Assembly (NCBI GenBank): GCA_002118135.1 | Contig: BDIU01000265.1 | Location: 62,001-126,000 of the forward strand | Direction of reading: 5' to 3' | Origin: Trebouxia sp. TZW2008 | Lineage: Eukaryota; Chlorophyta; Trebouxiophyceae; Trebouxiales; Trebouxiaceae | Length of the DNA: 64,000 nucleotides | Shown: positions 45,127-56,268 of the stretch, piece after piece | How positions within the stretch are numbered: position 1 is the stretch's first letter | Layout of the letters: the number at the start of each line of letters is the position of its first letter | Position numbers and translations under genes: made by a program | The notes under the pieces: model-generated | Seen by the model: the letters and a program-made list of their open reading frames with translations, nothing else | Database searches by the model: none | What the model was told of the DNA's origin: nothing

Positions 45127-46905
45127 ATGACGAGCAGTCACAAGCAGTCAGAGGAAGCGCTTGCAGCTGCGTTGAAAGCTGGTCAAGGACTCGGTCTCAA
45201 GCTGTTCAGGACGCAAACCAGAATTGTTGACGTCTATCTCGAGCCTGAAGAACAGCTAGTGTACCAAATGGGCAGGTATTCTCGCGCCGGCTGCACGCGA
45301 TAGCGACAACGACAGCAACGAAACGCACTGCACTTGAGCACTGTCTATAGTCTTGCCAGCAAGATCGCCCTGACAATCCTTCAATGACTTGATCAAGTCA
45401 TCTGCATCTGGCTTCTGCATTCAGGACCCAGCTGCACTTGTGTAGCAGATCCTTTTCAGCTGGCAGCACAAAGAGGTCAACACTGTACATCCTTTGCGTG
45501 AGAAGGTAAGACACAGGACACTGCAGATCTATATGCAACACCAGCTGCTCCCCTTTGCGCTTCACTCGTTTCAAAGCTCATTGCTGGCCAGCCCTATATG
45601 TTGCAGCGAGATGGGTAGCAAAGGCACGGTCGAGCTCATCGGCCAGAAAGACTGTCCAAACACAACCTTGAGTACTTGCTGATCTTGCTGCAAATCTGAC
45701 ACTTTAAACTTTGCAATATGTTGACGCTTACCAGTATTTTGACACTTGAGACTGTAAAGTATCTCTGCTCTGCATGGAAGGCTGCAGGCCACATGCTGAT
45801 GACAGCATGTGTTGTTGAACATGCGCACAGCAGCTGCATCTCAGGACCGCCAGTACAGCAGAATGCTGTGCAAGCTGTACAGCCCATTGCCCATGTTACA
45901 TTGAAACTCAAACCGTAGAACAGTATGCAGAGAAAGTCTTCTTCTGCTTGATTGCTTGTGAAACTACATCTTGCATGCCTTGTGTTGACCAGATGTGATG
46001 ACGTCCATTGGCGACATCACCAGCAATGTGTATGCACAACTGATTTGCCATTGCTTGCTCTTTGGCCTGATCATGCTTCTAGCCATCTTTACTGCTGTTG
46101 TGCAAACCACCCTTGCATGACTTTTGGTGCCACAATGACTCGACCCCGCAAGGTATGCAGTTGCACTGTACCAGTTTCCCCCCCTCCCCCACCCTCAAAC
46201 CCCCCACCAGGAGGTTGTCAACCCCACATGGTTGATGAAATTGACAGGTTGATGATGTAGCATCTCAGTAACTTGGGCAACACTGTCACAAGCCAGACTT
46301 CATTCTGACAGCATCAACTTTGTTCTGTAGGGAGGGCTTCGAACAAAGAGAGGGCATATATGGTATTTCGGGCAGCAAACGGTGGTTCTTCACCTTTGGT
46401 GGTCAAGAGTATGTGTGGACAACCAAAAAAAAATTCACAGGAGACACAATGGCTTGCCACGAAACTGATGGCGAACAAGTTGCGTGGTATACAACCAAAA
46501 TGTGGCCTAGAAAGCTGCAGGGCATACTCAAAACTATGCCGAAGGTAGGGCTTCTTGGAAACAAGAAGAACAGGAAAGCCTATGCTGTCAGGCATCATAA
46601 TGGGAGTCTTTGTCAGTGAATTTTGAGGTTGTTGATGCTGCTGCTTGACGTCTGCATCATGTTCAGATCTTGCACCTGTAGCATCAAGCAGCAGCATCAA
46701 CATCTGATCTGAACATGATGCAGATGCTAGTAAGCAGCATCTTTGCACATAGAGATTTTGTTATTATTGGTGATGATGATGATGCTGATGCTTGATGCTG
46801 CAGGTGCAAGACCTGAACATGGTACACACGCTGCTTGGTAGCATCTTCGCATACAGGCAGTATGTTGACGGACTACACAGGGACTCGGGCCCAATGGCGC
46901 ATTAG
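45127..46905 (+). CDS. Unknown beta-rich protein
   Basis: Exons 45127-45275, 45449-45505, 46331-46544 and 46804-46905 join in phase to about 173 aa. Further small exons between 45606 and 46160 are possible. The protein alternates short hydrophobic strands and turns (RIVDVYLEPEEQLVYQMGR, then RWFFTFGGQEYVWTTKKKF and DGEQVAWY). This is the look of a small beta-barrel such as the scramblase/LURP-one class, but I cannot place it in a family. The last two exons are better supported than the first two. The third-exon acceptor (TTCTGTAG) needs phase 2, which the second exon supplies. Confidence 0.45.
46659..46820. repeat. Inverted and direct copies of the last exon's start
   Basis: Positions 46659-46702 are an inverted copy of 46777-46820, which holds the acceptor and first codons of exon 46804-46905. 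Between them, about 46705-46740 is a direct copy of the exon's interior (CATGATGCAGATG..AGCAGCATCTTTGCACA). Inverted and direct fragments of one exon therefore sit side by side in its upstream intron. Confidence 0.75.
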
Positions 46906-47300
46906 CAAAGATGTTGATGGGTGACTCATGAAGAATTCGGGCCTAACAGCGCACAAGCAAAGGTTTTGACAGCTCACACAGGCATTCTGGCCCAACGGCG
47001 CTTTAGCCAAGGTTTCAAGAGTTACAGAGAGACTCAGGCCCATGGCGCGTTAGCCAAGATGTTGAAGGGCCATACAGGAATTCAGAATTAATGGCGCATC
47101 AGTCAGAATTTTGAAGAAATGCGCATAAATTCAGGCCCAACGGTGCATTCGCCAAGATGTTGAAGAGTTGCACAGGGAGAAGAAGGCTCACTAGCAAAGC
47201 TATTGCAAGTGATCAGTTTGTTGAGCTTGTCATAGGCGTTCTGTTGATGGACCGCACAGGGATTTGGGACCAATGGCTCAATAGCAGAGGTGTTGCAAAT
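46873..47300 (+). repeat. Tandem array after the stop of the 45127 gene
   Basis: The last codons and 3' flank of exon 46804-46905 (GGGACTCGGGCCCAATGGCG, CATTAGC, AAGATGTTGA) recur about seven times at a spacing of about 48-60 bp. They are increasingly decayed to the right. The copies are 3'-side and downstream. Confidence 0.8.
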
Positions 47301-47339
47301 GATCCATTTGTCGCGGTTGCATTACTTGACTTGAGACCT

Positions 47340-47565
47340 GCTTGGCTGAAGCTCATCTCAGCTGCTCAGCTCAGTTCTGCTCAGCTCAGGTCTGCTCAGG
47401 TCTGCTCAGCTCAGCTCAGGCTCACCTCATCTGCTCAACTCAGGGTCTTCTCAGCTGCAGCTCAGCTCCAGCTCAGCTCAAGCTCATCTCGGCTGCTCAG
47501 CTCAAGCTCATCTTGGCTGCTCAGCTCAGGTCTGCTCAGCTCAGGTCAGCTTGGCTCAGAAATGC
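47340..47565. repeat. CTCAG-rich satellite
   Basis: Imperfect GCTCAGCT/CTCAG units over about 220 bp. The Ser-Ser-Ala-Gln frame through it is an artefact of the repeat. Confidence 0.85.
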
Positions 47566-48429
47566 CGTGACCCAGAACACATGCTCACTTTGATTGTGTT
47601 GGGTATATCGCGTCGTTGTGTCTCTGAATCAGTCATAAACTGGTGATCACTCTCCATGGGGTGATTGTCATTTTGTGAGTGACCTGAATATGGCTGTTAC
47701 TTGCACCCAGCACTTAAAATCTACTCTATGTTGATCATTCAGCTTGCTTGGACCAAGTTAGATTTTGTTGACAACAAAACAAGCACATGACACCTTTGAT
47801 CCATGCATTATTGAAGCAGTTGTTTTTTGAAGAGGATCGTGTTTGCAATTCGCGACATCAGGTATTACTTTGTCACCAGCTGGTGTGATGCGCTCACCAT
47901 ATTTCTGGGTGGCAAGTTTATACCTACTTGAATGCTCATTGTGTGATGCTGCATGCGTGCGCGCAGCTTTGCTGCATGTGTAGGGATGAATAAATGTATT
48001 TGTTTGTACACCTGTTTTGGTGATTGGTAGTTGTGAGCTTGCTGATTTTGGAGCGGCACTCGTGAAGTGCCTTTTATCACACAGGCTTATGCTACACTGT
48101 TTCCTTTTCCCTTCTTGATTGTGATGGTAAATAGCTTTCTGAGGTCAAGCGTTTTACTGTTAACAGTACGACCAGCAACCAAAGGAGCACAGGTGACCAG
48201 CATATTGCAGGTTCTTGCATCTTTTATGATTGAACCTTGTTGGGGGTTTTGTCAGCTGTGCACAGGCTAGAGTTGACATGAATGGGGTCCTCTGTCCCTT
48301 ATGAGGCAAGCTGACGTTGCAGATCATCTCATTTTTGCACGCGTGAATTACTCAGATTGTCCTGTAACTGGTGAAAGTGCGGAATGTGTTGCTGTAAAGA
48401 GATCTAACGTATCTTTCGTCCCGGTCCAG
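47566..48429. other. Intergenic, nothing identified
   Basis: Relatively AT-rich sequence. The open frames here are short and have no splice or composition support. Confidence 0.5.
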
Positions 48430-48778
48430 AAAGCCGCCTTATGATCAGATTCAATTACAAGCTGAGCCTTGCAATTTGCAACAAATGGCTAACCTCATGA
48501 GAAATTCACAGGTCAGTTGAAGCTGTTTTTACTACCGTTCAGGACTTGCAACGATCTCAGAATCTGTCAGAACAGAAACGAGCGAACAACAAGGGCATTG
48601 CACAGGTACATAAAACCCCCAACAGTCGCTTCCTCAGGCAAAAGCACAGCACAAACGCATCACACATCACTGTAATCAGATGAGCATCAAATGACAACAA
48701 ATCGAGAAGATGCAATTGCAGCAAAACGAAACATGTCAAAATGAAATGGTCGGCATTGCAAGCTCAGCCACCCTATAA
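48430..48778 (+). CDS. Weak set of three exons, unknown
   Basis: Candidate exons 48430-48511 (phase 2 start), 48543-48605 and 48722-48778 have usable splice sites, stay open and agree in phase, ending at TAA 48776-48778. The sequence is Gln/Asn-rich (YDQIQLQAEPCNLQQMANL, then DLQRSQNLSEQKRANNKG). No upstream exon could be fixed and no family is recognised. The region could be the 3' end of a small gene or a relic. Confidence 0.3.
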
Positions 48779-48934
48779 GTGATCGTGTACGAACATACAG
48801 GTGTAGTGGCCACATGCCAACGTTACCAATATGCCAACATTAATGCACATATGCAAGCCTGTGAAATGACAATCTGCTGAAGCCTGTGCAGGCCAAACAA
48901 TGGCAAACACAAGCTTGCCAATTCAAGTATACGT

Positions 48935-49105
48935 TTGGAGCTCAAGGCCCTGATGCAGGCTTGAACTGCCCAGTCTGACTGTCCATTTGATGGATTTTCC
49001 CGTAAGCAATCCATGCCATGATGCAGGCTGTCATGATTTTACAGCCTCAAGGGGCTTGAACTGCCCAGTCTCACTGTCCATTTGGTGGTCTTTCTCATAA
49101 ACTAC
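48935..49105 (-). repeat. 3' copies of the last DUF1338 exon
   Basis: The block around GACATTGAGACTGGGCAATT at the end of exon 49293-49108 is repeated twice downstream, near 48960-49010 and 49040-49085, with decay. Confidence 0.8.
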
Positions 49106-49107
49106 TA

Positions 49108-52100
49108 TCATGCTTTGATAGTCTCAGTGGGCTTGAATTGCCCAGTCTCAATGTCCATTTGGTGATCTTTCCCATACGCTGCCATGGGCTGTTGCGTTTT
49201 CCTTGATCCTGCTGCGCCTGTGCTCTCAAAGATCTTGTCTGCATTGCCAACCTCAAAACCGTCTCTTCTGTGATGTTCTTGAATCTCACTCTCCTGAACG
49301 CATACGCACCCATTCTGAGCCCATTGTAAGCACCATCACACATGTATCTGGCGTCCTTGCTGATGAACACACATGCGCTGAGTGTCAATCGATTACAAAC
49401 ACCATCGTACATGCATCTGGTCCACTTGCTGATTGTGCATGTCCGAAAAACCAAGGCAAGACGGTCCTTCATGCAAACACAGGGGTGACGAAAGCACAGC
49501 GACAGTCCAAAACCCAGGCCAGCGTCACAGGCGGTTTTTCATGCAAACACAGGCGTGATGACAGCACAGCAACAGTCCAAAACCCAGGCCAGCGTCACAG
49601 CAAAGGCAGTGCGGACACAACAGAACTGCAACAACAAGATTGCAGACACATAATCAGTGATAACATGAGGTAGTACAAACACAAGGAGGTGCGCAACATC
49701 TGGGCAGCTGGCAACCTGGAGGTGCTTGGAATGAGGCAACACAGCCTTTTGTGCAAACGCAGGGGTAAGCAAAGCACAACAGCAGTGCAAAGAACTGGGC
49801 AATGTCATTGCTGGAGGAAGAATATGCGCCTGCTGTCATGAGGGCAGTGTCAGCACTTGGGCATTTGCTTACCTGTAAGTGCTTAAACTGGGGCAAAACA
49901 GCCCTTTGTGCAAACTCCAGGTAGGAGCCAGCCACCATTCCCTCCTGACCTTGATCAAACTTGAAGGGCATCTGATCTGCGACGGTGCTGCTCTGTACTA
50001 GACCAACATCTGGGGACACCTGCAGTCCATCAGCAGCAGTCAGTCAAGCTGAATCTAGGCATATGCGGGCAAATCTGATGCATGTGGCACACCAGAAGGG
50101 CACGTGGTCTCTGACAGTGCTGCTTCGCAACATCTGGGGTCACCTGCAGTCCATCAGCAGCAGTCAGTCAAGCTGAATCTAGGCATATGAGGGCAAATCT
50201 AATGCATGTGGCAAACCAGAAGGGCATCTGGTCTGCGACGGTGCTGCTTTGCAACTTCTGGGGATCCTGCAGCATGCACAGCAGCAGTCGGCAACCTGCA
50301 AGGCGCACAGCACAGTACTCCTTCAATCATACCACAAAAAAGACCAGCAAGCAAATAACCTAAATGTCCTACAGAACTATAAAATAACAGCCTCTTAATT
50401 TTGTTTTGAGAGAGGGCCCCAACAGCCCCAAAGATCATAGAGAAGTTGCTTGGAAAAGATAGTATTGATTGCCAATCTATCAGTAAGTCAAGTTTTGTGG
50501 GTCTGGTCAAACATAAAGTTCATCTGGTCCGCAACAGTGCTGCTCCAACATCTTTTACTCCTGTGGCGTATATAGCAGCATTGATGGAGGATTGGGTCAA
50601 GCTAAAGATCAGCATGTGACAGCAAATGTACTACATGCAGAATCCTGCCTGTCTTGTGAAAAGCGCCCATGTTTGTGTTGGGCAGGCATTGAAGTATATG
50701 AAATGCAGGGTTTTGGTTGCCCATGTTGTATAAAGTAACACAGCAGCTGGCAGGTCAGGGTGATGAGCCTCAATGCAATGCTTCAGAGTATGCTTGTGGC
50801 ACAGTACTGTGCGTACTGACAGCAGCGGCTGCTTGCTTTGACAATTACAGTAAACTCTCTTTGTAACGACACTTGATGTAAGGACAATCTTGATGTAAGG
50901 ACAACGCCATTGGTAACCAATCACTATGTTCTGACTGCAGTGGTCCCTCTGAGTAAGGTAATTTGATGCAAGGACAAGTTTTGTGGTGACCAAAGCAGTC
51001 GTTACAAAAAGAGTTTGCTGTAACCCGACACTGAGATGCACATGCTACAACAGCTTTGTGAAACTGCTGTTATCAGCTGGTTTCAATGCTGTATATGCTG
51101 TAGCACACAATGGGCATGAGTGGTGCAGGTATCTTCAGCACGCCTCCTTCCTCATTCATAGCAAAGCATGAGCCCAAGAGCTCACCGTATAGCTCCTCAG
51201 TACAGTGAACATGCTGTCTGACTTCAAGTACATGCTGTGATGTCACGCTGTGCTGGCATATTGTACACTGCTGACATGAGTGGTGCAGGTACTTAGTAAG
51301 CCGCCTTTTCATGAATCATAGCAAGCCCCTTGTATTGAGTCATCAAGACTACTAACATATATCAAGGTCTGCCGCAAGCAATTGCGGTACCTTGAGTATG
51401 CCTCCTTCCTCATTCATAGCAAAGCCCCTGGTCAACAGCGCGTCATTCAGCTCCTCAATGCCATTCCTGCAGGCCAGGCGGCAATTCTCACTGTGCAGCT
51501 TGCTTCGAAACAACAAAGCAGAAAAGCAAGAAAAGGATGAGCAAAAGATGAGACAAAGATAGGTAAAGTAGGAAAAAGGATGGATAGTTGTTGCACAGCA
51601 TGTGTCCATTCACAGTTCAATTGGACAGATCTTCATTTTCATAGTCAATGAACCTGATAGATAATGATAAACCAGTCAACAAGCTTTCACCGAATTGATC
51701 ATCATGTCGATAAAACAAATGTTGTTTGTTTTTTTTTTGGGACTTTGCAGACATCCTTATATGAAATCGGTTCAGGGTTGAGTTTGCAGTTTCATGTGCT
51801 TGCAGACAATCGGCTGGTCTTTGTGCATCAATAGATTGATTGCAACACGATGATGCAGACCTAAACGGTGCAATGCCCATGCATATGACTTCAAAGCAGC
51901 AGTTCAGACCAGAAGCAAACAGCGCTCAACAATGGGCCAACAATATAGACACTCACTTGAGACCCTTGAGTCTGTGAACAGACACTGCAGCGTGGTTCAG
52001 GTTGTAGCCATTGACCAACGTCCACGCTGCATATTCTGACTCCTGCGTGCACCAGTACGGCTTGGTTTCTTGTGTCTTAACCAGGTTGCTAAGTTTGGAA

Positions 52101-55100
52101 AGTTGTGATTAAGCAGGCCATGCAAAGTGTATGCAATGTGGTGCAGTTTCGCCTGGCAGTGCCATCATGTAGTCATAATCAGCAACAATATTGCAGACTT
52201 GCACTCAAAGAAGCATCAGCAGATGATCAACAACTTCTGCCTATGCGACGAACCCAAAGGGAGGTTTCATGATCCTGAGCAGTGAATGATCGCCACAACA
52301 GGATCCCAGCAGCACACACAATGCAGCATACGATAACTGATGGCAGCTGATGACTACTGAAAGCTGATGACTGATGCTGGCACAAGAAGGCAAACCTGAA
52401 GCAGGGTCTCATGATCTTGAGCGGTGGGTGGTTGCCACGGCAAGATGCCAGCAGCAGCGCATAGCGATGCGTGCCTGCCGGTTTGTGCCGCTTGCTGGTC
52501 TGTGTAGCTGTGAATTATCTGCTGCGCCTTTGATGACAGCTCATCCACCTGGGGACACAAGCACAACTTGATGTTGCTGATATTGGTGTTGAAAACTTTT
52601 TGTTTATCACCGTTACTCCAATGTTGCTGTAGATGAGTATGCGCTCACTTGAGATGGCAAAATTGTGTCACGCCATGTTGCTCTGTTTGCCACAAATGAT
52701 GAGAATAACGAACACACCCAGAGCAAAGAGGTGAGGCCGCCTCAGGATGCAGTGAGGGCTATTGAGGCTGTAGCGCAGTGATTTAATTGTGCATTGCTTG
52801 TGAGCAGAATTGTGAATTTGCCAAGGCGTTGACATTGTCCACCAGGATTGACAGACCAGAAATGCTAAGATGGCCTGCATGTGAGGAAAGGGCTGCACCC
52901 GGCCATCAAGAACTCCACAGCCATGTGTTCAACATGGACTGCGCCTTCTTGCAAATACATTGAACACCATAGGTGCGACTACATGGCTGCGTTATGCTAA
53001 CAGCATGCGACTTCTTGCAGATGAGAGGAAGTTGCAAGCTATACTCAGCACCAGTGCTGGCTTACTCTGAGCTGTGAGACAAGCTCTCGGGGCAGATGCG
53101 TGACAAGATACATGTGAAGTTGATTTGCTGAGCGCAAAAGCTGGGCTTACTCTGAGCTCTGAGACAAAGACTCTGGGCAAATGAGGTTCATCTTTGGGAG
53201 GCGAGTACCAGTATGCTGTCAGTTTCTTGCCAGGGAAAGATAGCATGTCCATCTTTGTGTATCCAAAGTCTGTGAAGATGCTGCCTATGGAGTCAATCCC
53301 TAAAGAGGGCACCTGCGTCAATTCACAGCGCAGTGCTTTGTCTTCTGCACAGTACTGCTGCATAAGAGACAGCATGTCCATCTCTGTGTATCCAAAGTCT
53401 ATGAACATGCTGCCAATGGATCTGTTCCTAAAGATGGCACCTGCATTTTAACAGCTGTAATCAGTTGCCTCACGCTATAGGGTCGCCCAAGTCAAGGGAA
53501 GCAGCTGAGATTGTTCAGACCAGAATCTTGGCCAGAACAAGCGTGCCTGGCAAGACAGGATTTGGGCCACACACACCTGGCACGTGTGCTGAATTGTGTG
53601 AATGTCATAGTTCTTGTGAGACCTTTTGGTGCTGCATTGACCCAGAGTACAGCACTCGACAAGTGCTGGATGTGATGATGCAGGTCGTAACACCCTTGAT
53701 CAGTGCGTTTGCAATGGGTTCAGCATGCAAACAGACTGGGTTGCTCAAAGACAGTTGCTTGGTGACTACATGTTACCTAGCAAGGCCTTTGAGCATTGCG
53801 CATTTCATAAACATATAGATGGACAGCACTTTGTCTTCTGCATGGCACAGATGCACAACAATGCAAGGCGCAAAGCATTGCTTTGGTGTGCAATCTTCCT
53901 GTGCCCAATCTATTTGTGCCTGAACACTTCAGACCTGATCTTTGCAGCTAAGCAAGCGCAGAAACCCACTTGAATCCTGATCTGTGCATCTCACCAAACG
54001 CCATGTACAGGTGGCGCTTCAATCGTTCAGGTTGAATGCATGTCACGCATTGGATGTGCATTGCCACTCAAGTCGTCATACAGCCTGCTCATATGTATGC
54101 ACATTGAGTGAACATGCATTCAAGTTGCATGTCACACATTGAGTGTGCATTGCTCCTGTATGCTGTTCATACAGCCTGCTCGTATTTAGCTGGTGCGCTG
54201 GTTACAATGCAGGAAATGTCAAGTAGGCTGCTGCTTGCTCCCATGATGAAATGTGATGGCATCAAATTTTGCTTTCTCACGAGACCGCTAACAAGGGCTG
54301 CTTCTGTGTGCAAAGCCTCTCATGACAACAACTAATGGCTTGTGGCTTTCAAGCCTCACAATGAAACTACCAAGGACTGACGAGTTAAGCAAAGGGCGTA
54401 CCGCAAATGTCCGGAAGGCAAGGTGATCAAAATATATGGGGGTCCCTGGGCCCAGCAGGGATTGTAGTAGCCCCATGATTGTCACTGCTGTTGGTGTCCT
54501 ATCTACAAAATCAGTACCCATGCGTTAGCTTTGTAATCGTTCAATCTAGCATTGCTTATATACGCACATGCAGAAAGTCCGGCAGTGAGTGATGGCTATG
54601 TAGCAGGGACTGCAACAGTCCCATGATCGTCGCTGATGTTGGTGTCCTGTCTGCAGTGAACGAATCCGCACTTCACCATCTTCCAATACTGCTCACATAT
54701 GCACACAACTCAAAATGTTGAAAAGCCTTGCTCGCACATGCATCACATGACATTTCATTCTTGCGCCATATTACATTGTGCATCAAGTTTGCGCAATGAA
54801 CTTTGTCGACATAATACGGACCTCATGTCATTGAGTGCTCATCACGAATACTTGATGATGTGCATGTACACAATGTCAAAAATGCCCATACATGGTGTTT
54901 GTAAGCTGAATGCACACGCATAACAATATTTGGCTTTTGGGATAAACAATCAGCAAATGTGACACACAGGTTGCAGCGCTGATTGAAGATGCAGTCTCTT
55001 GGCACAGGAATTCAGGCAGAGCTCACCCCAATACTTTGCCAAGACCTCGCCAATGAAGCTCTGAAGCAGTGGATGGACGCGTACTGCCTACAGAACGCCA

Positions 55101-55529
55101 AACAAGGTTTCCAAGGACGTTCACTGTGGGTTGGGCTTATACATGCACGGCAATATGCATTTGGCGCAACATCTGCGATTTCAATCGCATTGACGACGGA
55201 CAGCGCTGCAAACAACGTTCGTATATATTCCACTAATTCGCGGCTCGAATGCAAGTGCTGACCTCTCCTGCGCTATGCCGGTGAGACGAGAAGGCAGCTG
55301 TACGGATCTGCTGACGTTGACTCCCGGTGACAGATGACATCTGGGCGGGTTGCGGATGACAACTATGAGATGATGCAAATCCGGCTGCAAGGGGCTGTGC
55401 ACCGGACACTGGCACCGACGCGCTGGCCTTCCGAAGATCTCGCGCTGTGCCAGTCGCTGGCTTCAGGCAAAGTCGCCCGAGTCTGCAAATACGACCCGAC
55501 TGCTGCAAGGTGCTCGACGCAAGACTCAT
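49108..55529 (-). CDS. DUF1338 protein, hydroxyglutarate synthase / FLO7-like
   Basis: Nine exons in phase: 55529-55263, 55087-55027, 54502-54402, 53312-53151, 52548-52396, 52075-51957, 51466-51391, 50019-49873 and 49293-49108, giving 423 aa. If the start is the internal ATG at 55340 the protein is 63 residues shorter. The extra N-terminus is Ser/Arg/Leu-rich and suits a plastid transit peptide, as in rice FLO7. Family marks: FDHLAFRTF (metal His and the substrate Arg four residues on), FPGKKLTAYWYSPP with RVFVSEL, EYAAWTLVNGYNLNHAAVSVH (second His), ALLTRGFAMNEEGGILK, YLEFAQRA (metal Glu) and DGFEVGNADKIFEST. Bacterial HglS is a non-haem iron enzyme converting 2-oxoadipate to 2-hydroxyglutarate in lysine breakdown. 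FLO7 affects starch development. The substrate here is inferred. Catalytic residues appear intact. Confidence 0.92.
49475..49790. repeat. Tandem 68-bp repeat and 3' copies in the last DUF1338 intron
   Basis: A unit holding CAGTCCAAAACCCAGGCCAG is present twice in direct order at about 49480-49615. Next to it, 49680-49790 carries donor-side copies of exon 50019-49873 (the FAQRAVLPQFKHLQ end). Confidence 0.75.
50040..50570 (-). repeat. 5' copies of DUF1338 exon 8
   Basis: The start of exon 50019-49873, from its CTGCAG acceptor to ATGCCCTTC, recurs upstream at about 50085-50150, 50215-50275 and 50505-50560. The spacer between copies (CAGCAGCAGTCAGTCAAGCT) is repeated as well. The last two copies are separated by the nad2 insert. 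Confidence 0.85.
50322..50503 (-). other. Mitochondrial nad2 fragment in the nucleus (NUMT)
   Basis: The minus strand reads without a stop for about 55 codons. It includes LLIDWQSILSFPSNFSMIFG, ALSQNKIKRLLFYSSVGHLG and YLLAGLFCGMIEG. This is the conserved core of NADH dehydrogenase subunit 2. The segment is more AT-rich than its surroundings, has no start or stop, and ends abruptly inside a tandem array of exon copies. It is an insert of organelle DNA, not a working gene. Its true ends may differ by some bases. Confidence 0.85.
50848..51020. mobile_element. MITE, pogo/Tigger-like, TA target site
   Basis: A 173-bp element with 23-bp terminal inverted repeats (left CAGTAAACTCTCTTTGTAAC, right CAGCAAACTCTTTTTGTAAC read inwards, then CGAC continuations) that differ at two positions. 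TA flanks both ends (50846-50847 and 51021-51022). The interior has short AAGGACAA repeats and no coding capacity. CAGT-beginning TIRs with a TA site are typical of pogo/Tigger derivatives. It lies in the intron between DUF1338 exons 51466-51391 and 50019-49873. A decayed relative lies in RPP30 intron 2. Confidence 0.9.
51125..51325 (-). repeat. 3' copies of DUF1338 exon 7
   Basis: The end of exon 51466-51391 (GCTATGAATGAGGAAGGAGG in gene orientation, plus donor) recurs downstream at about 51125-51190 and 51285-51325. Confidence 0.85.
52225..52320 (-). repeat. 3' copy of DUF1338 exon 5
   Basis: The end of exon 52548-52396 (CTCAAGATCATGAGACCCTG in gene orientation) is repeated about 170 bp downstream with about 20% change. 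Confidence 0.8.
53045..53450 (-). repeat. Copies on both sides of DUF1338 exon 4
   Basis: The intact exon is 53312-53151. Its first 75 bp and acceptor are copied upstream at about 53360-53450 (FIDFGYTEMDML). Its last 40 bp and donor are copied downstream at about 53050-53100. Confidence 0.85.
54590..54660 (-). repeat. 5' copy of DUF1338 exon 3
   Basis: Acceptor plus ACAGGACACCAACATCAGCG and about 40 bp more of exon 54502-54402 are repeated about 140 bp upstream. The copy reads DRTPTSATIMGLLQSLL and then breaks off. Confidence 0.85.
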
Positions 55530-56268
55530 TGCTTCATTTGCCTGTGAAAAGGTACTGCAGCGTTCGCACAGTCGTGCACCCCTGGAAGAAGCGACCCCCT
55601 CTCTGGTGACACAGAGCACGCACTGACACACGGACATCAAAATCTTGAAAACAGTTTGTTTTTGGGTTCTACCAGCAGCGCATTTTCAGGTCATGAGTTT
55701 TGACCTGGTCTGCAGCGCCACACCCCTAGGCTCTTGAAGGTGGAGCAGTCAGTCTGCCTGAATGTGTGGAGTCACGCAGGACAGCAGCCAGGGGTGAACT
55801 CAGACGCAATTTTGACATTACAAGCTGCCTTGCCCTAGCATTTCAAAATTTTGAGTCAGCTACGGGTAACGGCACTGACTTTGATGCAAAAGACATTACG
55901 GTCAGAAACGAACGAAGCCGTTGAGACTATTACTGCTGGTCTGCATATACACATGGAAATCTGCAGGGTCTTGAACAAAAATCTGTGCAATCATTATTCA
56001 CACCACCTACGGGACAGGTACAACTGAACTTCATTCGGAACCTACTGAAATGTGCATTGCGCCATTGCTATGTGCTGCAACAGTTTGACAACCAGCTTTT
56101 GCAGATGCTTTCAAGTAAGCCTGATCAGGGGAGAAAGCACTGGCATTAGAGTTCATACATCTGCCAGATCTCAATGTAAATTGTATGCTGTAGCGCTACT
56201 AGTGTTTTGACCATTGCAAAAACTTCTTCGTGACACCCGATCTTCTAGTATACAAAGTCCGGGAGGAC
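55530..56268. other. Intergenic, nothing firm
   Basis: This stretch lies between the start of the DUF1338 gene and the stop of the BRUTUS-like gene, both on the minus strand. A plus-strand open frame at about 56021-56149 (FIRNLLKCALRHCYVLQQF) has an acceptor-like start but no partner exons. Confidence 0.45.

Noticed and set aside
47157..47593. Ser-Ala-Gln-rich proteins
   Set aside because: They are translations of the tandem array and the CTCAG satellite, with no splice partners.
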